Positions 1-8,676 of a stretch of DNA of 64,000 nucleotides are shown here, piece by piece. The number at the start of each line of letters is the position of its first letter. Position 1 is the first letter of the stretch. The translations under genes and the position numbers were made by a program. The notes beneath the pieces are model-generated. The model was not told where the DNA came from. It did not search any database and worked only from the letters and a program-made list of their open reading frames with translations. The stretch spans positions 310,001 through 374,000 of the forward strand of contig NZ_JALNMI010000001.1 in assembly GCF_023156585.1 (NCBI RefSeq), given 5' to 3'. This DNA is from Subsaxibacter sp. CAU 1640 (lineage in GTDB: Bacteria > Bacteroidota > Bacteroidia > Flavobacteriales > Flavobacteriaceae).

Positions 1-1
1 T

Positions 2-1057
2 ACACAAGACCAAGCTGCTGCTGCCATTGCTGCTGCTGGAATTCCAGTGTATGCTTGGAAAGGAATGAATGAGGAAGAATTTGACTGGTGTATCGAGCAG
101 ACCTTGTTTTTTGGTGAAGACAGAAAGCCTTTGAATATGATTTTGGATGATGGTGGCGATTTAACAAATATGGTATTTGATAAATATCCTGAATTGATGG
201 CTGGCATCAACGGCTTGTCTGAAGAAACCACAACTGGTGTTCACAGACTTTATGAGCGTATGAAAAAAGGCACTCTATCAATGCCTGCAATCAATGTGAA
301 TGATTCTGTTACCAAATCTAAATTTGACAATAAATATGGCTGTAAAGAAAGTGCTGTAGATGCTGTACGTCGTGCAACTGATGTAATGTTGGCCGGAAAA
401 CGTGTGGTAGTTTGTGGTTATGGTGATGTTGGTAAAGGTACTGCAGCTTCTTTCAAAGGCGCTGGAAGTATTGTGACTGTTACTGAAATTGACCCAATCT
501 GTGCACTGCAAGCTGCGATGGATGGTTATGAAGTAAAACGTTTAGAAACTGTGGTTAGCAATGCTGATATTGTAATTACTACTACAGGTAACAAAGACAT
601 CGTTCAAGGGAAGCATTTTGAAATGATGAAAGATAAAACCATCGTTTGTAACATTGGTCACTTCGACAATGAAATCGAAATGTCTTGGTTGAACAAAAAC
701 CACGGAAACACGAAGGTTGAAATCAAACCACAGGTTGATAAATATACTGTAAACGGAAAAGACATTATCATTTTGGCTGAAGGTCGTTTGGTGAATTTAG
801 GATGTGCTACGGGTCACCCAAGTTTTGTGATGAGTAACTCGTTTACCAACCAAACGTTGGCACAAATTGAATTGTGGACCAACAGAGATGCTTACGAAAA
901 CAAAGTGTATATGCTGCCAAAGCATTTGGATGAAAAAGTTGCAAAATTGCACTTGGAAAAAATCGGTGTTGAATTGACAGAGCTTCGTGAGGAGCAAGCA
1001 GAATACATTGGTGTTCCTGTTGAAGGTCCATATAAACCGGAATATTACAGATACTAA
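2..1057 (+). CDS. ahcY: S-adenosylhomocysteine hydrolase, 5'-truncated by window edge
   Basis: Hydrolyses S-adenosylhomocysteine to adenosine and homocysteine in the cytoplasm, removing the by-product of methylation. The frame is open from base 2, so the N-terminal part lies outside the window; about 351 residues remain of a family that is usually 430-480. Visible: the Rossmann NAD-binding loop [13 protein letters not shown], the motif NIGHFDNEI, and the family-typical C-terminal tail ending in KPEYYRY, whose Lys and Tyr reach the NAD site of the neighbouring subunit. A hairpin with a T-run follows the stop codon. Identification is firm; only the start is missing. Confidence 0.97.
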   Translation, partial: TQDQAAAAIAAAGIPVYAWKGMNEEEFDWCIEQTLFFGEDRKPLNMILDDGGDLTNMVFDKYPELMAGINGLSEETTTGVHRLYERMKKGTLSMPAINVNDSVTKSKFDNKYGCKESAVDAVRRATDVMLAGKRVVVCGYGDVGKGTAASFKGAGSIVTVTEIDPICALQAAMDGYEVKRLETVVSNADIVITTTGNKDIVQGKHFEMMKDKTIVCNIGHFDNEIEMSWLNKNHGNTKVEIKPQVDKYTVNGKDIIILAEGRLVNLGCATGHPSFVMSNSFTNQTLAQIELWTNRDAYENKVYMLPKHLDEKVAKLHLEKIGVELTELREEQAEYIGVPVEGPYKPEYYRY

Positions 1058-1084
1058 ATAGAGCGCTTCGCTTTTAGATATAAG

Positions 1085-1110
1085 ACCCTTGCAGAGATGT
1101 GAGGGTTTTT
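1085..1110 (+). terminator. probable intrinsic terminator of ahcY
   Basis: A short stem (accct/agggt, 1085-1089 with 1102-1106) is followed by a T-run, 28 bases after the ahcY stop codon. The stem is short, so the call is moderate. Confidence 0.55.
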
Positions 1111-1162
1111 TATTTATAGATTAAACCATAACCTTACAAATTATGCTTAACTTTAGTTTGCA

Positions 1163-1633
1163 ATGGTTTATGATGAAGAAAACATAATCGTCCCAAGATT
1201 CAGCGAAGAATCAGGTTTCTACACCACAAAGAAACGATCAAAGATTATGAGCAAAATTCGTGGGAAGAACACCAAACCCGAAATGCTTTTCAGAAAAGCA
1301 CTTTGGCGTAAGCATGTGCGCTATCGTGTGGACAGCAAAAAACTTCCCGGTCGACCTGATGTTTCCATTGAAAAATACAAATTGGCCATTTTTATTGATG
1401 GTGAATTTTGGCACGGCTACAATTGGGATGAACGAAAAGACCTCATTAAAAGCAATCGTAAGTTTTGGATTCCGAAGATAGAGCGCAATATGCAGCGCGA
1501 TAGGCAAGTCAATAGACAATTAGCAGAAATGGGTTATACCGTATTTCGATTTTGGGACCACGAAATCAAACGGGATTTGGACAAATGCATCAATGATGTT
1601 TTGGTGTTTATCGCCATTGGACAAAACGACTGA
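1163..1633 (+). CDS. vsr: Vsr-type (very short patch repair) DNA endonuclease
   Basis: The 156-residue protein matches the Vsr fold: an N-terminal RSKIMSKIRGKNTKPE segment, then RYR, LPGRPD (active-site Asp), the FIDGEFWHGYNW block (active-site and metal region), FWIPKIERNMQRD, and a C-terminal FRFWDHEI. In Enterobacteria Vsr nicks 5' of T in T:G mismatches created by deamination of Dcm-methylated cytosine. Here E replaces the usual C/R before FWHG, and Y replaces the second His of FWHGH. No cytosine methyltransferase or restriction gene is next to it, so its methylation partner is not in this window. It may be a repair enzyme or a remnant of a restriction-modification island. It starts 105 bases after ahcY. 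Confidence 0.85.
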   Translation: MVYDEENIIVPRFSEESGFYTTKKRSKIMSKIRGKNTKPEMLFRKALWRKHVRYRVDSKKLPGRPDVSIEKYKLAIFIDGEFWHGYNWDERKDLIKSNRKFWIPKIERNMQRDRQVNRQLAEMGYTVFRFWDHEIKRDLDKCINDVLVFIAIGQND

Positions 1634-1637
1634 TTCA

Positions 1638-1668
1638 AACCTGACAGGTTTTGAAAACCTGTCAGGTT
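1638..1668. terminator. perfect 15-bp-arm palindrome, bidirectional terminator
   Basis: The left arm (1638-1652) and right arm (1654-1668) are exact reverse complements around a single base, built on the core ACCTGACAGG. It lies between the stop codons of two convergent genes (vsr and the S46 peptidase), which is where a shared terminator belongs. The core resembles dispersed palindromes seen in many flavobacterial genomes. Confidence 0.7.
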
Positions 1669-1674
1669 CTATTG

Positions 1675-3777
1675 CTACTTTTTCTTTTTGTTCTTCTTTG
1701 GATGTACCAATTTCATTTCGTCTATCAAATGTTTGACACCAGCATATTTATCGACAATGAACAACACATAGCGTAAATCGACCATAATGTTTCTGCAGAT
1801 TTCAGGGCTGTAATACATATCACTCATTGTACCTTCCCAAACACGGTCAAAATTCAAACCTATCAGATTTCCATTGGCATCAATCGCTGGACTTCCAGAA
1901 TTTCCTCCTGTCGTATGATTAGTTCCGATGAAACACACAGGCAATTTTCCATTGGCATCTGCATACTGACCATAGTCTTTTTTAGCATATAAATCCATCA
2001 GCTTTTCCGGTAAATCAAACTCATAATCACCTGGAATGTATTTTTCAATCACACCATCCAAATAGGTCACAGGCTCATAGTACACCGCATCTCTTGGTTC
2101 ATACCCTTTTACCTTTCCGTAGGTAACACGGAGCGTACTATTAGCATCAGGAAAATAACGTTGTTTCGGCAATACTTCCATCAACGCTTTCATATACTGC
2201 TTTTCGAGTGCATTGATTTGGTCATTCAGAGCTTGAAATTTGGGGTCCAATTCGGTATAAAACTCAACGATTAATGGCTTTGCATAGCTGTAAGCAGCGT
2301 CCTTGTTCAATTTTTCCAATACTTCAGATGAATAGCCTTCCAAAACTTTTTTAGCACTTTCCAAAGATGTGAAAGCCGTTTTGTCATAAATCGACGCATC
2401 TACATTTTCGGTGTACAAAGGCATCACGCCTTCAAACACACCTTTGTCAACCTCTGCATTGAAATCCTTAAAACTACCTTCCAATCGTGCAAGCATTGAA
2501 GCTCTTGCCTTGTCAAACGCCTCTTCGCCATTGGCTGCAGCAGCTTCCATTTGTGACAAACGGAACATCAACTGCATCAATTCATTGGTTCTAACAAATA
2601 CCTCAACAAATTGGCCTCTTTTCACCCGAACATCTTCAATTTCTTTGTAAAGTCGTTCCAATTCTGGCAGAATAGTTCCGTATTTACTTTCCAACCCTTT
2701 TACCTTCAACTGTTGCGTAAAATCAGCTTCCATTTTGCGTTTGATGGCAAGGGCGCCACTCTTTTCTATTCCTTGATTTTCACCAATCCATTTTTTCCAA
2801 GCATTGGCAATACGCGCTTGTTTTGATGCGTATTGAATACGAATTTGGTCATCGGTTTTCATATAAGCATCAATCACTTTTAAGGCAGCACCTCTTATCG
2901 CAATATTGGCAGGATTGACTTTCTTCACAGTTTGCTCAACGGCGATGGCAGGCAAATATTCATCAGTAGTTCCTGGGAACCCGAAAACCATTGTAAAATC
3001 ATCTTCACTGATGCCATCTAACGAGACAGGCAAGAAATGTTTTGGTGTAAATGGCACATTGTCTTTTGAGTATTTTGCAGGTCGATTGTTTTTATCAGCA
3101 TAAATCCTGAACAATGAAAAATCGCCTGTATGACGTGGCCAAACCCAATTATCAGTATCGCTACCAAACTTTCCAATGCTGCTTGGAGGCGCACCAACCA
3201 AACGAATGTCTTCATAACGTTCGGTTACGAACAAGAAATATTGGTTGCCTTTATAAAACGCCTTGATTCTGGTATCTTGCCAAGCTTCCTTTTTTGCCGC
3301 CCTTTCCACGGCGTTGCTATTGGTCCCTATTTTGGATTGCTGTTCTCTATCGGTCATATCATCCGTTATGCCTTCCAATACTTGCTTTGTGACATCTTCA
3401 ATCCTTACGATAAACTCAACATACAAGCCTTCATTCGGCAATTCTTCATCGAGATTCATCGCCCAAAACCCATCTTTCAAATAGTCATTTTCCAAAGACG
3501 AATGCGATTGTATTTGACTGAATCCGCAGTGATGATTGGTCAATATCAAGCCTTTTGCAGAAATGACTTCGCTCGTACAACCTCCGTTAAAATGACCAAT
3601 GGCATCTTTCAAACTGGAATTGTTGACATCATAAATATCCTTTGCGGTAAGTTTGCTACCCAAACTTTGCATTTCGCTTTCGTTCATACCTTGCAGCAAT
3701 GACGGAATCCACATACCTCCTTGTTGGGCAGACATTTGAAGTGTGATAAAAAGAACTATAATTTTAATGAATCTCAT
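1675..3777 (-). CDS. S46 family dipeptidyl-peptidase, DPP11-like (Asp/Glu-specific)
   Basis: Exported serine peptidase that removes dipeptides from oligopeptide N-termini. The start is placed at the ATG at 3777 because it opens a signal peptide (MRFIKIIVLFITLQMSAQ); the upstream extension has no such logic. In this numbering (700 residues) the chymotrypsin-like His is in TNHHCG (about H83) and the nucleophile is in GGNSGSPA (about S627). Eighteen residues after Ser, in NFDRVWEG, sits Arg645. In Porphyromonas gingivalis DPP11 the pair is S655/R673, also 18 apart, and that Arg gives acidic P1 specificity (DPP7 has Gly). This supports DPP11 over DPP7. A lysine-rich tail ends the protein. It probably acts in the periplasm on peptides imported for nutrition. 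Confidence 0.93.
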   Translation of the reverse strand: MRFIKIIVLFITLQMSAQQGGMWIPSLLQGMNESEMQSLGSKLTAKDIYDVNNSSLKDAIGHFNGGCTSEVISAKGLILTNHHCGFSQIQSHSSLENDYLKDGFWAMNLDEELPNEGLYVEFIVRIEDVTKQVLEGITDDMTDREQQSKIGTNSNAVERAAKKEAWQDTRIKAFYKGNQYFLFVTERYEDIRLVGAPPSSIGKFGSDTDNWVWPRHTGDFSLFRIYADKNNRPAKYSKDNVPFTPKHFLPVSLDGISEDDFTMVFGFPGTTDEYLPAIAVEQTVKKVNPANIAIRGAALKVIDAYMKTDDQIRIQYASKQARIANAWKKWIGENQGIEKSGALAIKRKMEADFTQQLKVKGLESKYGTILPELERLYKEIEDVRVKRGQFVEVFVRTNELMQLMFRLSQMEAAAANGEEAFDKARASMLARLEGSFKDFNAEVDKGVFEGVMPLYTENVDASIYDKTAFTSLESAKKVLEGYSSEVLEKLNKDAAYSYAKPLIVEFYTELDPKFQALNDQINALEKQYMKALMEVLPKQRYFPDANSTLRVTYGKVKGYEPRDAVYYEPVTYLDGVIEKYIPGDYEFDLPEKLMDLYAKKDYGQYADANGKLPVCFIGTNHTTGGNSGSPAIDANGNLIGLNFDRVWEGTMSDMYYSPEICRNIMVDLRYVLFIVDKYAGVKHLIDEMKLVHPKKNKKKK

Positions 3778-3862
3778 AACTTTTGATTTTGTAAAAATCA
3801 AAGATAAAAAAGCCACCCATTAAATTATATTTTTTCATTATTTTATAGTTCATTTAACAGAT

Positions 3863-5005
3863 ATGACACACACTTCAAAACTGCCCAATGTCGGCACCAC
3901 GATTTTTACGGTGATGAGCGCCTTTGCCAATGAACATAATGCCATTAATCTATCTCAAGGTTTTCCGAATTTTGAAAGTGACCAGAGATTGATTGATTTG
4001 GTGAACAATGCGATGAATTCCGGCTACAATCAGTATGCGCCAATGGCGGGAAGTATGGAATTGCGCGTCGCCATTGCCAATAAATTTGAAAAGCTTTACA
4101 ACACATCCTACAATCCTGATACGGAAATTACGGTCACTGCTGGTGCCACTCAAGCGATTTTCACCATAATTTCTGCGTTCGTGAAGCCAAATGACGAAAT
4201 AATAATTTTTAGACCAGCTTATGATTGTTATGAACCTGCGATTGAGCTCAATGGCGGCAAGACTATTTCCGTTCAACTGAAAGCACCAGATTACAAAGTC
4301 AATTGGGACGACGTAAAACAACTCATCAATCCAAAAACCAAAATGGTCATCATTAATACACCACAAAATCCAAGTGGTACTGTATTTTCAAGAGAGGATA
4401 TGTTGAAACTGCAAGAATTGTTGAAAGGCACAGACGTTATTCTTTTGAGTGATGAAGTGTATGAACACATTATTTTTGATGGTGAGAAACACCAAAGTGC
4501 TTGTCTTTTTCCAGATTTGAAATCGAGAAGTTTTGTAGTCGCTTCTTTCGGAAAAACATTTCATAATACTGGATGGAAAATGGGTTATTGCTGTGCGCCA
4601 AAAGAATTAATGATTGAGTTCCAAAAAGTGCATCAATTTAATGTGTTTTGTGTAAATCATCCCACGCAAAAAGCGCTGGCAGATTATCTCCAAGAACCCA
4701 ATCACTATTTGGAATTATCTGAATTTTATCAACAGAAGCGCGATTTATTTTTAAGTTTAATTGAAAACTCCAGATTCAACATCACAGCTTCAAAAGGCAC
4801 CTATTTTCAAGTGCTGAATTATTCAGGAATAACTGATGAAACAGATATTGATTTTGCCAAGCGATTGACGATAGAATATAAACTTGCATCAATTCCAATG
4901 TCTGTTTTTAATGAAAATCAACAAGACTTTAAAGTTTTGAGATTTTGTTTTGCCAAAACTGATGAGACACTTAAAAAAGCTGCTGATATTTTGAACCGAA
5001 TTTGA
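3863..5005 (+). CDS. PLP-dependent methionine/glutamine-type aminotransferase
   Basis: A class I/II aminotransferase of 380 residues, most like the YbdL/MtnE group that transaminates methionine or its keto acid, often with glutamine as partner. Seen: the N-terminal NLSQGFPNFESD, the YAPMAGS segment, INTPQNPSGTV, LSDEVYEH, and the PLP-lysine loop SFGKTFHNTGWKMGYC. The gene is followed, after two coiled-coil genes, by an omega-amidase-like nitrilase on the same strand. Together these fit the glutamine transaminase/omega-amidase route that recycles the methionine keto acid. Substrate choice is inferred from family and context. Confidence 0.88.
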   Translation: MTHTSKLPNVGTTIFTVMSAFANEHNAINLSQGFPNFESDQRLIDLVNNAMNSGYNQYAPMAGSMELRVAIANKFEKLYNTSYNPDTEITVTAGATQAIFTIISAFVKPNDEIIIFRPAYDCYEPAIELNGGKTISVQLKAPDYKVNWDDVKQLINPKTKMVIINTPQNPSGTVFSREDMLKLQELLKGTDVILLSDEVYEHIIFDGEKHQSACLFPDLKSRSFVVASFGKTFHNTGWKMGYCCAPKELMIEFQKVHQFNVFCVNHPTQKALADYLQEPNHYLELSEFYQQKRDLFLSLIENSRFNITASKGTYFQVLNYSGITDETDIDFAKRLTIEYKLASIPMSVFNENQQDFKVLRFCFAKTDETLKKAADILNRI

Positions 5006-5109
5006 TTGAAAGACTTATTTTTGAATCCTCAAAACTATGTTAAATTAAGCCTAAACAAGTGACTTTTTCTTATTTTATGGGTTCAATAAGTAAACAAAAC
5101 TAATAAATT

Positions 5110-5652
5110 ATGAGACTCTGGATTTTATTCATCTTTTTAGGATTAGGATTAATGGTAAACGCACAAGAAGTGGAACACGAAGGTGTTAAGTATGTGATCA
5201 AAGGTGAAACCATTTTGAAAGACGGAAAGGATGTAACTTCAACATTATCAGAAGAAAAAAGAAAAGAAATTCGAGCTATTTTTGACAAAACAAAAGCAGC
5301 CACCCTAGAAGCCGAAGCCAAAGCAAAATTAGCCGCTCAAGAACAAAAAGAAGCTGAAAAGGCTGCTGCAAAACTCGAGAAAGAGCAAAAAGAAGCTCAA
5401 AGAGCAATTAAAAAAGCTGTAAAAGCCCAAAAACAAGCCGAAAAAGAACAAAAAAGAGCTGAAAAGGCATTGAAGAAAAAAGAAAAAGCACAAGAAGCCT
5501 TTGAAAAAGTCACTAAAAAGTTGGAGCAAAACCAAGAAAAATACGAGAAATTAAAGCGTAAAGGTAAGCTCTCTCCAAATGATGAGGAAAAATGGCTCAA
5601 CAAGCTTGATAAACTCCAAACCTCATTAGATAAAGCGAAGAAAAAACTTTAA
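5110..5652 (+). CDS. exported coiled-coil protein, Ala/Lys/Glu-rich
   Basis: A 180-residue protein of unknown function. It opens with a Sec signal peptide (MRLWILFIFLGLGLMVNAQ), then a short beta-like segment (VEHEGVKYVIKGETILKDGK), then a long charged helix from about residue 50 to the end made of Ala, Lys, Glu and Gln. It ends with a KGKLSPNDEEKW block before a final helix. The next gene is a clear paralogue with the same order of parts. The pair interrupts the aminotransferase/omega-amidase run. A periplasmic structural or envelope-binding role is possible but unsupported. Confidence 0.8.
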   Translation: MRLWILFIFLGLGLMVNAQEVEHEGVKYVIKGETILKDGKDVTSTLSEEKRKEIRAIFDKTKAATLEAEAKAKLAAQEQKEAEKAAAKLEKEQKEAQRAIKKAVKAQKQAEKEQKRAEKALKKKEKAQEAFEKVTKKLEQNQEKYEKLKRKGKLSPNDEEKWLNKLDKLQTSLDKAKKKL

Positions 5653-5734
5653 ATCGCTTATTTACAATCATATTTATAATTCATCATAGAATCGGTCAAA
5701 CACTGATCAATCTGTAATGCTTAAAACTTTAATC

Positions 5735-6247
5735 ATGAAATACACATTTATATTAGCATTTTCTTTTTTATTTTTATCCTGCGGAAGTTCTGAACAAGTC
5801 ATATATGATGGCAAAGTTTATGAAATTAAAGGTGACGAAATTTATTATGGAAGTGATAAAATAACCGAAACCTTAAGCGACGAACAAAAATCAAATATTC
5901 GTCAAACGCTCAATGCTCGATTGGCTTTAGAGCAAGAAGTCAAGGCTCAAAAGGAAGCTTTAGAAACAGAACAAAGAGCACAGGAAAAAGCGTTGAAACA
6001 AGCGGAGGAAGCTTTGAAAAAAGCTGAAAAAGAGCAAAAGTCCCTTGAAAAAGCAGCCAAAAGGAAAGAAAAATTACGTGAAGATTTTATTGGTGCGAGT
6101 TCAAAATACAAAAGTCAAAAAGAAAAGTATCAAAAACTTCACGACGCTGGAAAATTATCTCCAAATGGCGAAGAAAAATGGGCAAAACGTTTAGAAAAAC
6201 TAAAGTCTAAAATGGAGAAAGCCGAACGAGAATTAAAGAAAAGCTAA
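5735..6247 (+). CDS. coiled-coil lipoprotein, paralogue of the preceding gene
   Basis: About 170 residues. The start is taken at 5735 (MKYTFILAFSF) because the ATG at 5717 adds six residues before the signal peptide. The signal ends in LFLSCGSS, a lipoprotein-type cleavage site, unlike the soluble-type signal of its neighbour. Then come VIYDGKVYEIKGDEIYYGSD, a long Lys/Glu/Ala coiled coil, and KLSPNGEEKWAKRLEKL near the end, matching the upstream paralogue in order and spacing. The stop codon lies two bases before the omega-amidase ATG, so co-transcription is likely. Function unknown. Confidence 0.8.
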   Translation: MKYTFILAFSFLFLSCGSSEQVIYDGKVYEIKGDEIYYGSDKITETLSDEQKSNIRQTLNARLALEQEVKAQKEALETEQRAQEKALKQAEEALKKAEKEQKSLEKAAKRKEKLREDFIGASSKYKSQKEKYQKLHDAGKLSPNGEEKWAKRLEKLKSKMEKAERELKKS

Positions 6248-6249
6248 AC

Positions 6250-7029
6250 ATGTCAAACACGCTTCAAGTAGCACTAATTCAACCTATTTTAGTTTGGGAA
6301 CATCCTGAACAGAATAGGTTGAATTTTACCAAACATATCGAAAACCTACCACATAAAGTTGATTTGGTAGTATTACCTGAAATGTTCACTACAGGCTTTA
6401 CAATGAATGCCAGGGAAGTCGCGGAAACTATGGATGGTGAAACCGTCAAATGGATGGTGGCGCTTGCCAAAAAACAAAAATTGGCTATCACAGGAAGTGT
6501 TGTGATTAAAGAAAATGATAATTTCTACAATCGGTTATTGTTTGTTTATCCTGATGGTACATTTAAAATCTATGACAAACGCCATACGTTTACGTTAGCT
6601 GGTGAAGATAAGGTATATACAGCGGGCTCTAAAAAATTGATTTTGGATTACAAAGGATGGAAATTATGCCCTCTTGTTTGTTATGATTTACGTTTCCCTG
6701 TTTGGGCTCGAAATGTTGAAGATTATGATGTTTTAATCTACGTTGCCAATTGGCCAAAGGCAAGAATGGCTGCTTGGGATGCACTGCTGCAAGCAAGAGC
6801 TATTGAAAATATGTGTTATTGTATAGGAGTGAATCGTGTGGGACTCGACGGTAACAATCACGAATATTCAGGACATTCAGCAGCATATGATGTGCTTGGT
6901 AATCGAATTGATACCCTTCCTAAAAGTAAAGAAGCTGTTGAGATAGTTGAGTTGAATAAAGCGGAGATTGAAACCTACCGTTCGAAACTCAATTTTTTAT
7001 CGGATCGGGATTCGTTTTCTCTAGAATAA
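6250..7029 (+). CDS. carbon-nitrogen hydrolase, omega-amidase (YafV/NIT2-like)
   Basis: Nitrilase-superfamily hydrolase of 259 residues. The catalytic triad is visible as E44 (VVLPEMF), K110 (YDKRH) and C144 (LVCYDLRFP). Members with these surrounding motifs act as omega-amidases on 2-oxoglutaramate or 2-oxosuccinamate, draining the product of glutamine-dependent transamination. Its position two genes after a YbdL/MtnE-like aminotransferase supports that role. The 3' end runs 41 bases into the opposite-strand lipoprotein gene (tail-to-tail overlap), so no terminator separates them. Confidence 0.9.
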   Translation: MSNTLQVALIQPILVWEHPEQNRLNFTKHIENLPHKVDLVVLPEMFTTGFTMNAREVAETMDGETVKWMVALAKKQKLAITGSVVIKENDNFYNRLLFVYPDGTFKIYDKRHTFTLAGEDKVYTAGSKKLILDYKGWKLCPLVCYDLRFPVWARNVEDYDVLIYVANWPKARMAAWDALLQARAIENMCYCIGVNRVGLDGNNHEYSGHSAAYDVLGNRIDTLPKSKEAVEIVELNKAEIETYRSKLNFLSDRDSFSLE

Positions 7030-8632
7030 ATTCCTCTATCAAATCCCAACCTGCTCGTGCATCCAACAAGTTTGGATAATGACTAATTCTTTCCGCTTGT
7101 CTCTTTTGCAAATAATTTCCAGAATCCCATTTTTGATTGCCATTTGTGTCAAAAATCACTCTTAAGTAGTAAGTGCCTGGATTGATGTACCTAAAATCAA
7201 ACAGTAGATCTTCCGTGGCGAATTTTTCATATTTCACAGCACCTTTATCATCTGTCAACTGTACAATCATAGGATAAACCGGATTGACCAATCTCACCCT
7301 AACATTCCCATATTGATCGTAAGCTTTTGTCCGAACTGAAAAATTAAGTGTATCATTTACGTTTCCAAAGAAATCAGTGAAAGCTTCAGGTAGTATCTGT
7401 ATTTTATAATCTTCTGCCTCTTTCTTCGGAAATTTCAAACTAAAATTATTGCTCAAAGAATCGTAAGATATGGTAAAGTCGACATTCACAGAATCTTTAT
7501 TCATAATGCTAATACGCTTTTCATCAATATTTACAAAGGGAATATTACCTGAAACCATAAAATCATCTTCAAAACTAGGGTTCTTTGACTGTACTTGGCT
7601 AATTACGAGCGAATCTTTTTCCAAATCCCTGAATCGATGCTTTAAAGTATCTATATATGTTTTATTTCTGACCACGAATAGCGTTGAATCTAGCTCAAGT
7701 TTTGGTTTGTACCAATAGTAGAGTGTATCAGTCGTTTTGTCCTTTGTTATGCGTGTTTCAAAATCTTGAGGAACTGTATCGAGTATCTCGATCTTAATGT
7801 CTTTGGCATCACCGGAATACCCAAATTGAATTTTTTGACCTGCACTTTGTTTTGGACGTTCGACATCAAAATCTAATTGCTCTTTAAACAATTTGATATT
7901 ATATGTTGTATCCGAGGGGATAGTAATAGGTTTCTCATAAAAACCGATTTTGTCTGTTCTTTGTTGAAAGGTGAAATTTCGATTTTCATCTTTTAAAGCC
8001 ACTAACAAATATTTTCCAGCCTTGATATTATCAATACTGAAGGATGTGACACTATCTAAAGTGTTTGTTACGTATTTAGGTTTTTTCTTGTAAATGATGG
8101 AATCTGTAAACGTTGAATCCATTTCATACAACATCACAGAAACAAATTTATCAGCCTCCCTTTTTTCCGAATCCATAATAGAGCCTTTAACCGATAGAGA
8201 ATCAATGTAACTCCCTGTTGAAAACACATATCTATAATAAGGATATGGATTTTCCTCATTGTTATCGACAATGCTTTGACCAAAATTGAAAGCATAGGTA
8301 GTGTTGGCGTCCAAGGTATCATTGATAATTATCTTTATGTATTTGCTGGCAGTGCCCAAAGGAGTGATATCAGGCTCTGGATCCATAGGTGGAGAAATTA
8401 TCAATTGCTTCTGCAAATCCTTGATTTTGATATATTCATCAAAATAGATTCGGATTTCCTTTGCATCAAAGTTGGTAGAAAAGTTTTCTGGTGTTGATCT
8501 AATGATGGTTGGAGGAATTAAATCCTTTTCGCCTCCACTGGGAGTCCCTCTATTGGCACAGGACACGGCAGCAATGCCCATCAAAATCCAAATAAAAATT
8601 TTAAAAAAATTACTGTGCATTCGTATTTTCAA
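6989..8632 (-). CDS. Ig-like domain lipoprotein
   Basis: A 547-residue cell-envelope protein. It has a signal peptide with a lipobox-like GIAAVSC (a later ATG, five residues in, is an alternative start). The segment PPTIIRSTPENFSTNF...IRIYFDEYIKI is typical of SbsA-type bacterial Ig-like domains (Big_5). The rest is beta-rich, with repeated FSIDNIKAGKYLLVALKDENRN-type strands resembling carboxypeptidase-regulatory-like folds. It is probably anchored in the outer membrane; the ligand is unknown. It lies 44 bases after the comF-like gene on the same strand, a likely two-gene unit. Confidence 0.8.
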   Translation of the reverse strand: MKIRMHSNFFKIFIWILMGIAAVSCANRGTPSGGEKDLIPPTIIRSTPENFSTNFDAKEIRIYFDEYIKIKDLQKQLIISPPMDPEPDITPLGTASKYIKIIINDTLDANTTYAFNFGQSIVDNNEENPYPYYRYVFSTGSYIDSLSVKGSIMDSEKREADKFVSVMLYEMDSTFTDSIIYKKKPKYVTNTLDSVTSFSIDNIKAGKYLLVALKDENRNFTFQQRTDKIGFYEKPITIPSDTTYNIKLFKEQLDFDVERPKQSAGQKIQFGYSGDAKDIKIEILDTVPQDFETRITKDKTTDTLYYWYKPKLELDSTLFVVRNKTYIDTLKHRFRDLEKDSLVISQVQSKNPSFEDDFMVSGNIPFVNIDEKRISIMNKDSVNVDFTISYDSLSNNFSLKFPKKEAEDYKIQILPEAFTDFFGNVNDTLNFSVRTKAYDQYGNVRVRLVNPVYPMIVQLTDDKGAVKYEKFATEDLLFDFRYINPGTYYLRVIFDTNGNQKWDSGNYLQKRQAERISHYPNLLDARAGWDLIEEFILEKTNPDPIKN

Positions 8633-8676
8633 ATTTTAAGCAAAGAAACAACTTATTTGGGATTCTAGCGTAAAAA

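Noticed and set aside
3130-3702. A 190-codon open frame antisense to the S46 peptidase gene
   Set aside because: The opposite strand encodes a well-conserved peptidase through this whole stretch; the antisense protein has no recognisable domain and is explained by codon bias.
3950-4366. A 138-codon antisense frame in the aminotransferase gene
   Set aside because: Wholly inside a gene with clear PLP-enzyme motifs; composition looks like a reading-frame shadow.
5329-5603. Phe/Ser-rich antisense frames opposite the coiled-coil gene
   Set aside because: These are the expected mirror of Lys/Glu/Ala-rich codons on the plus strand.
6989-7029. 41-base tail-to-tail overlap of the omega-amidase and Ig-like lipoprotein genes, considered as a frameshift or assembly error
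   Set aside because: Both reading frames stay family-like to their ends, so a genuine convergent overlap is the simplest explanation.
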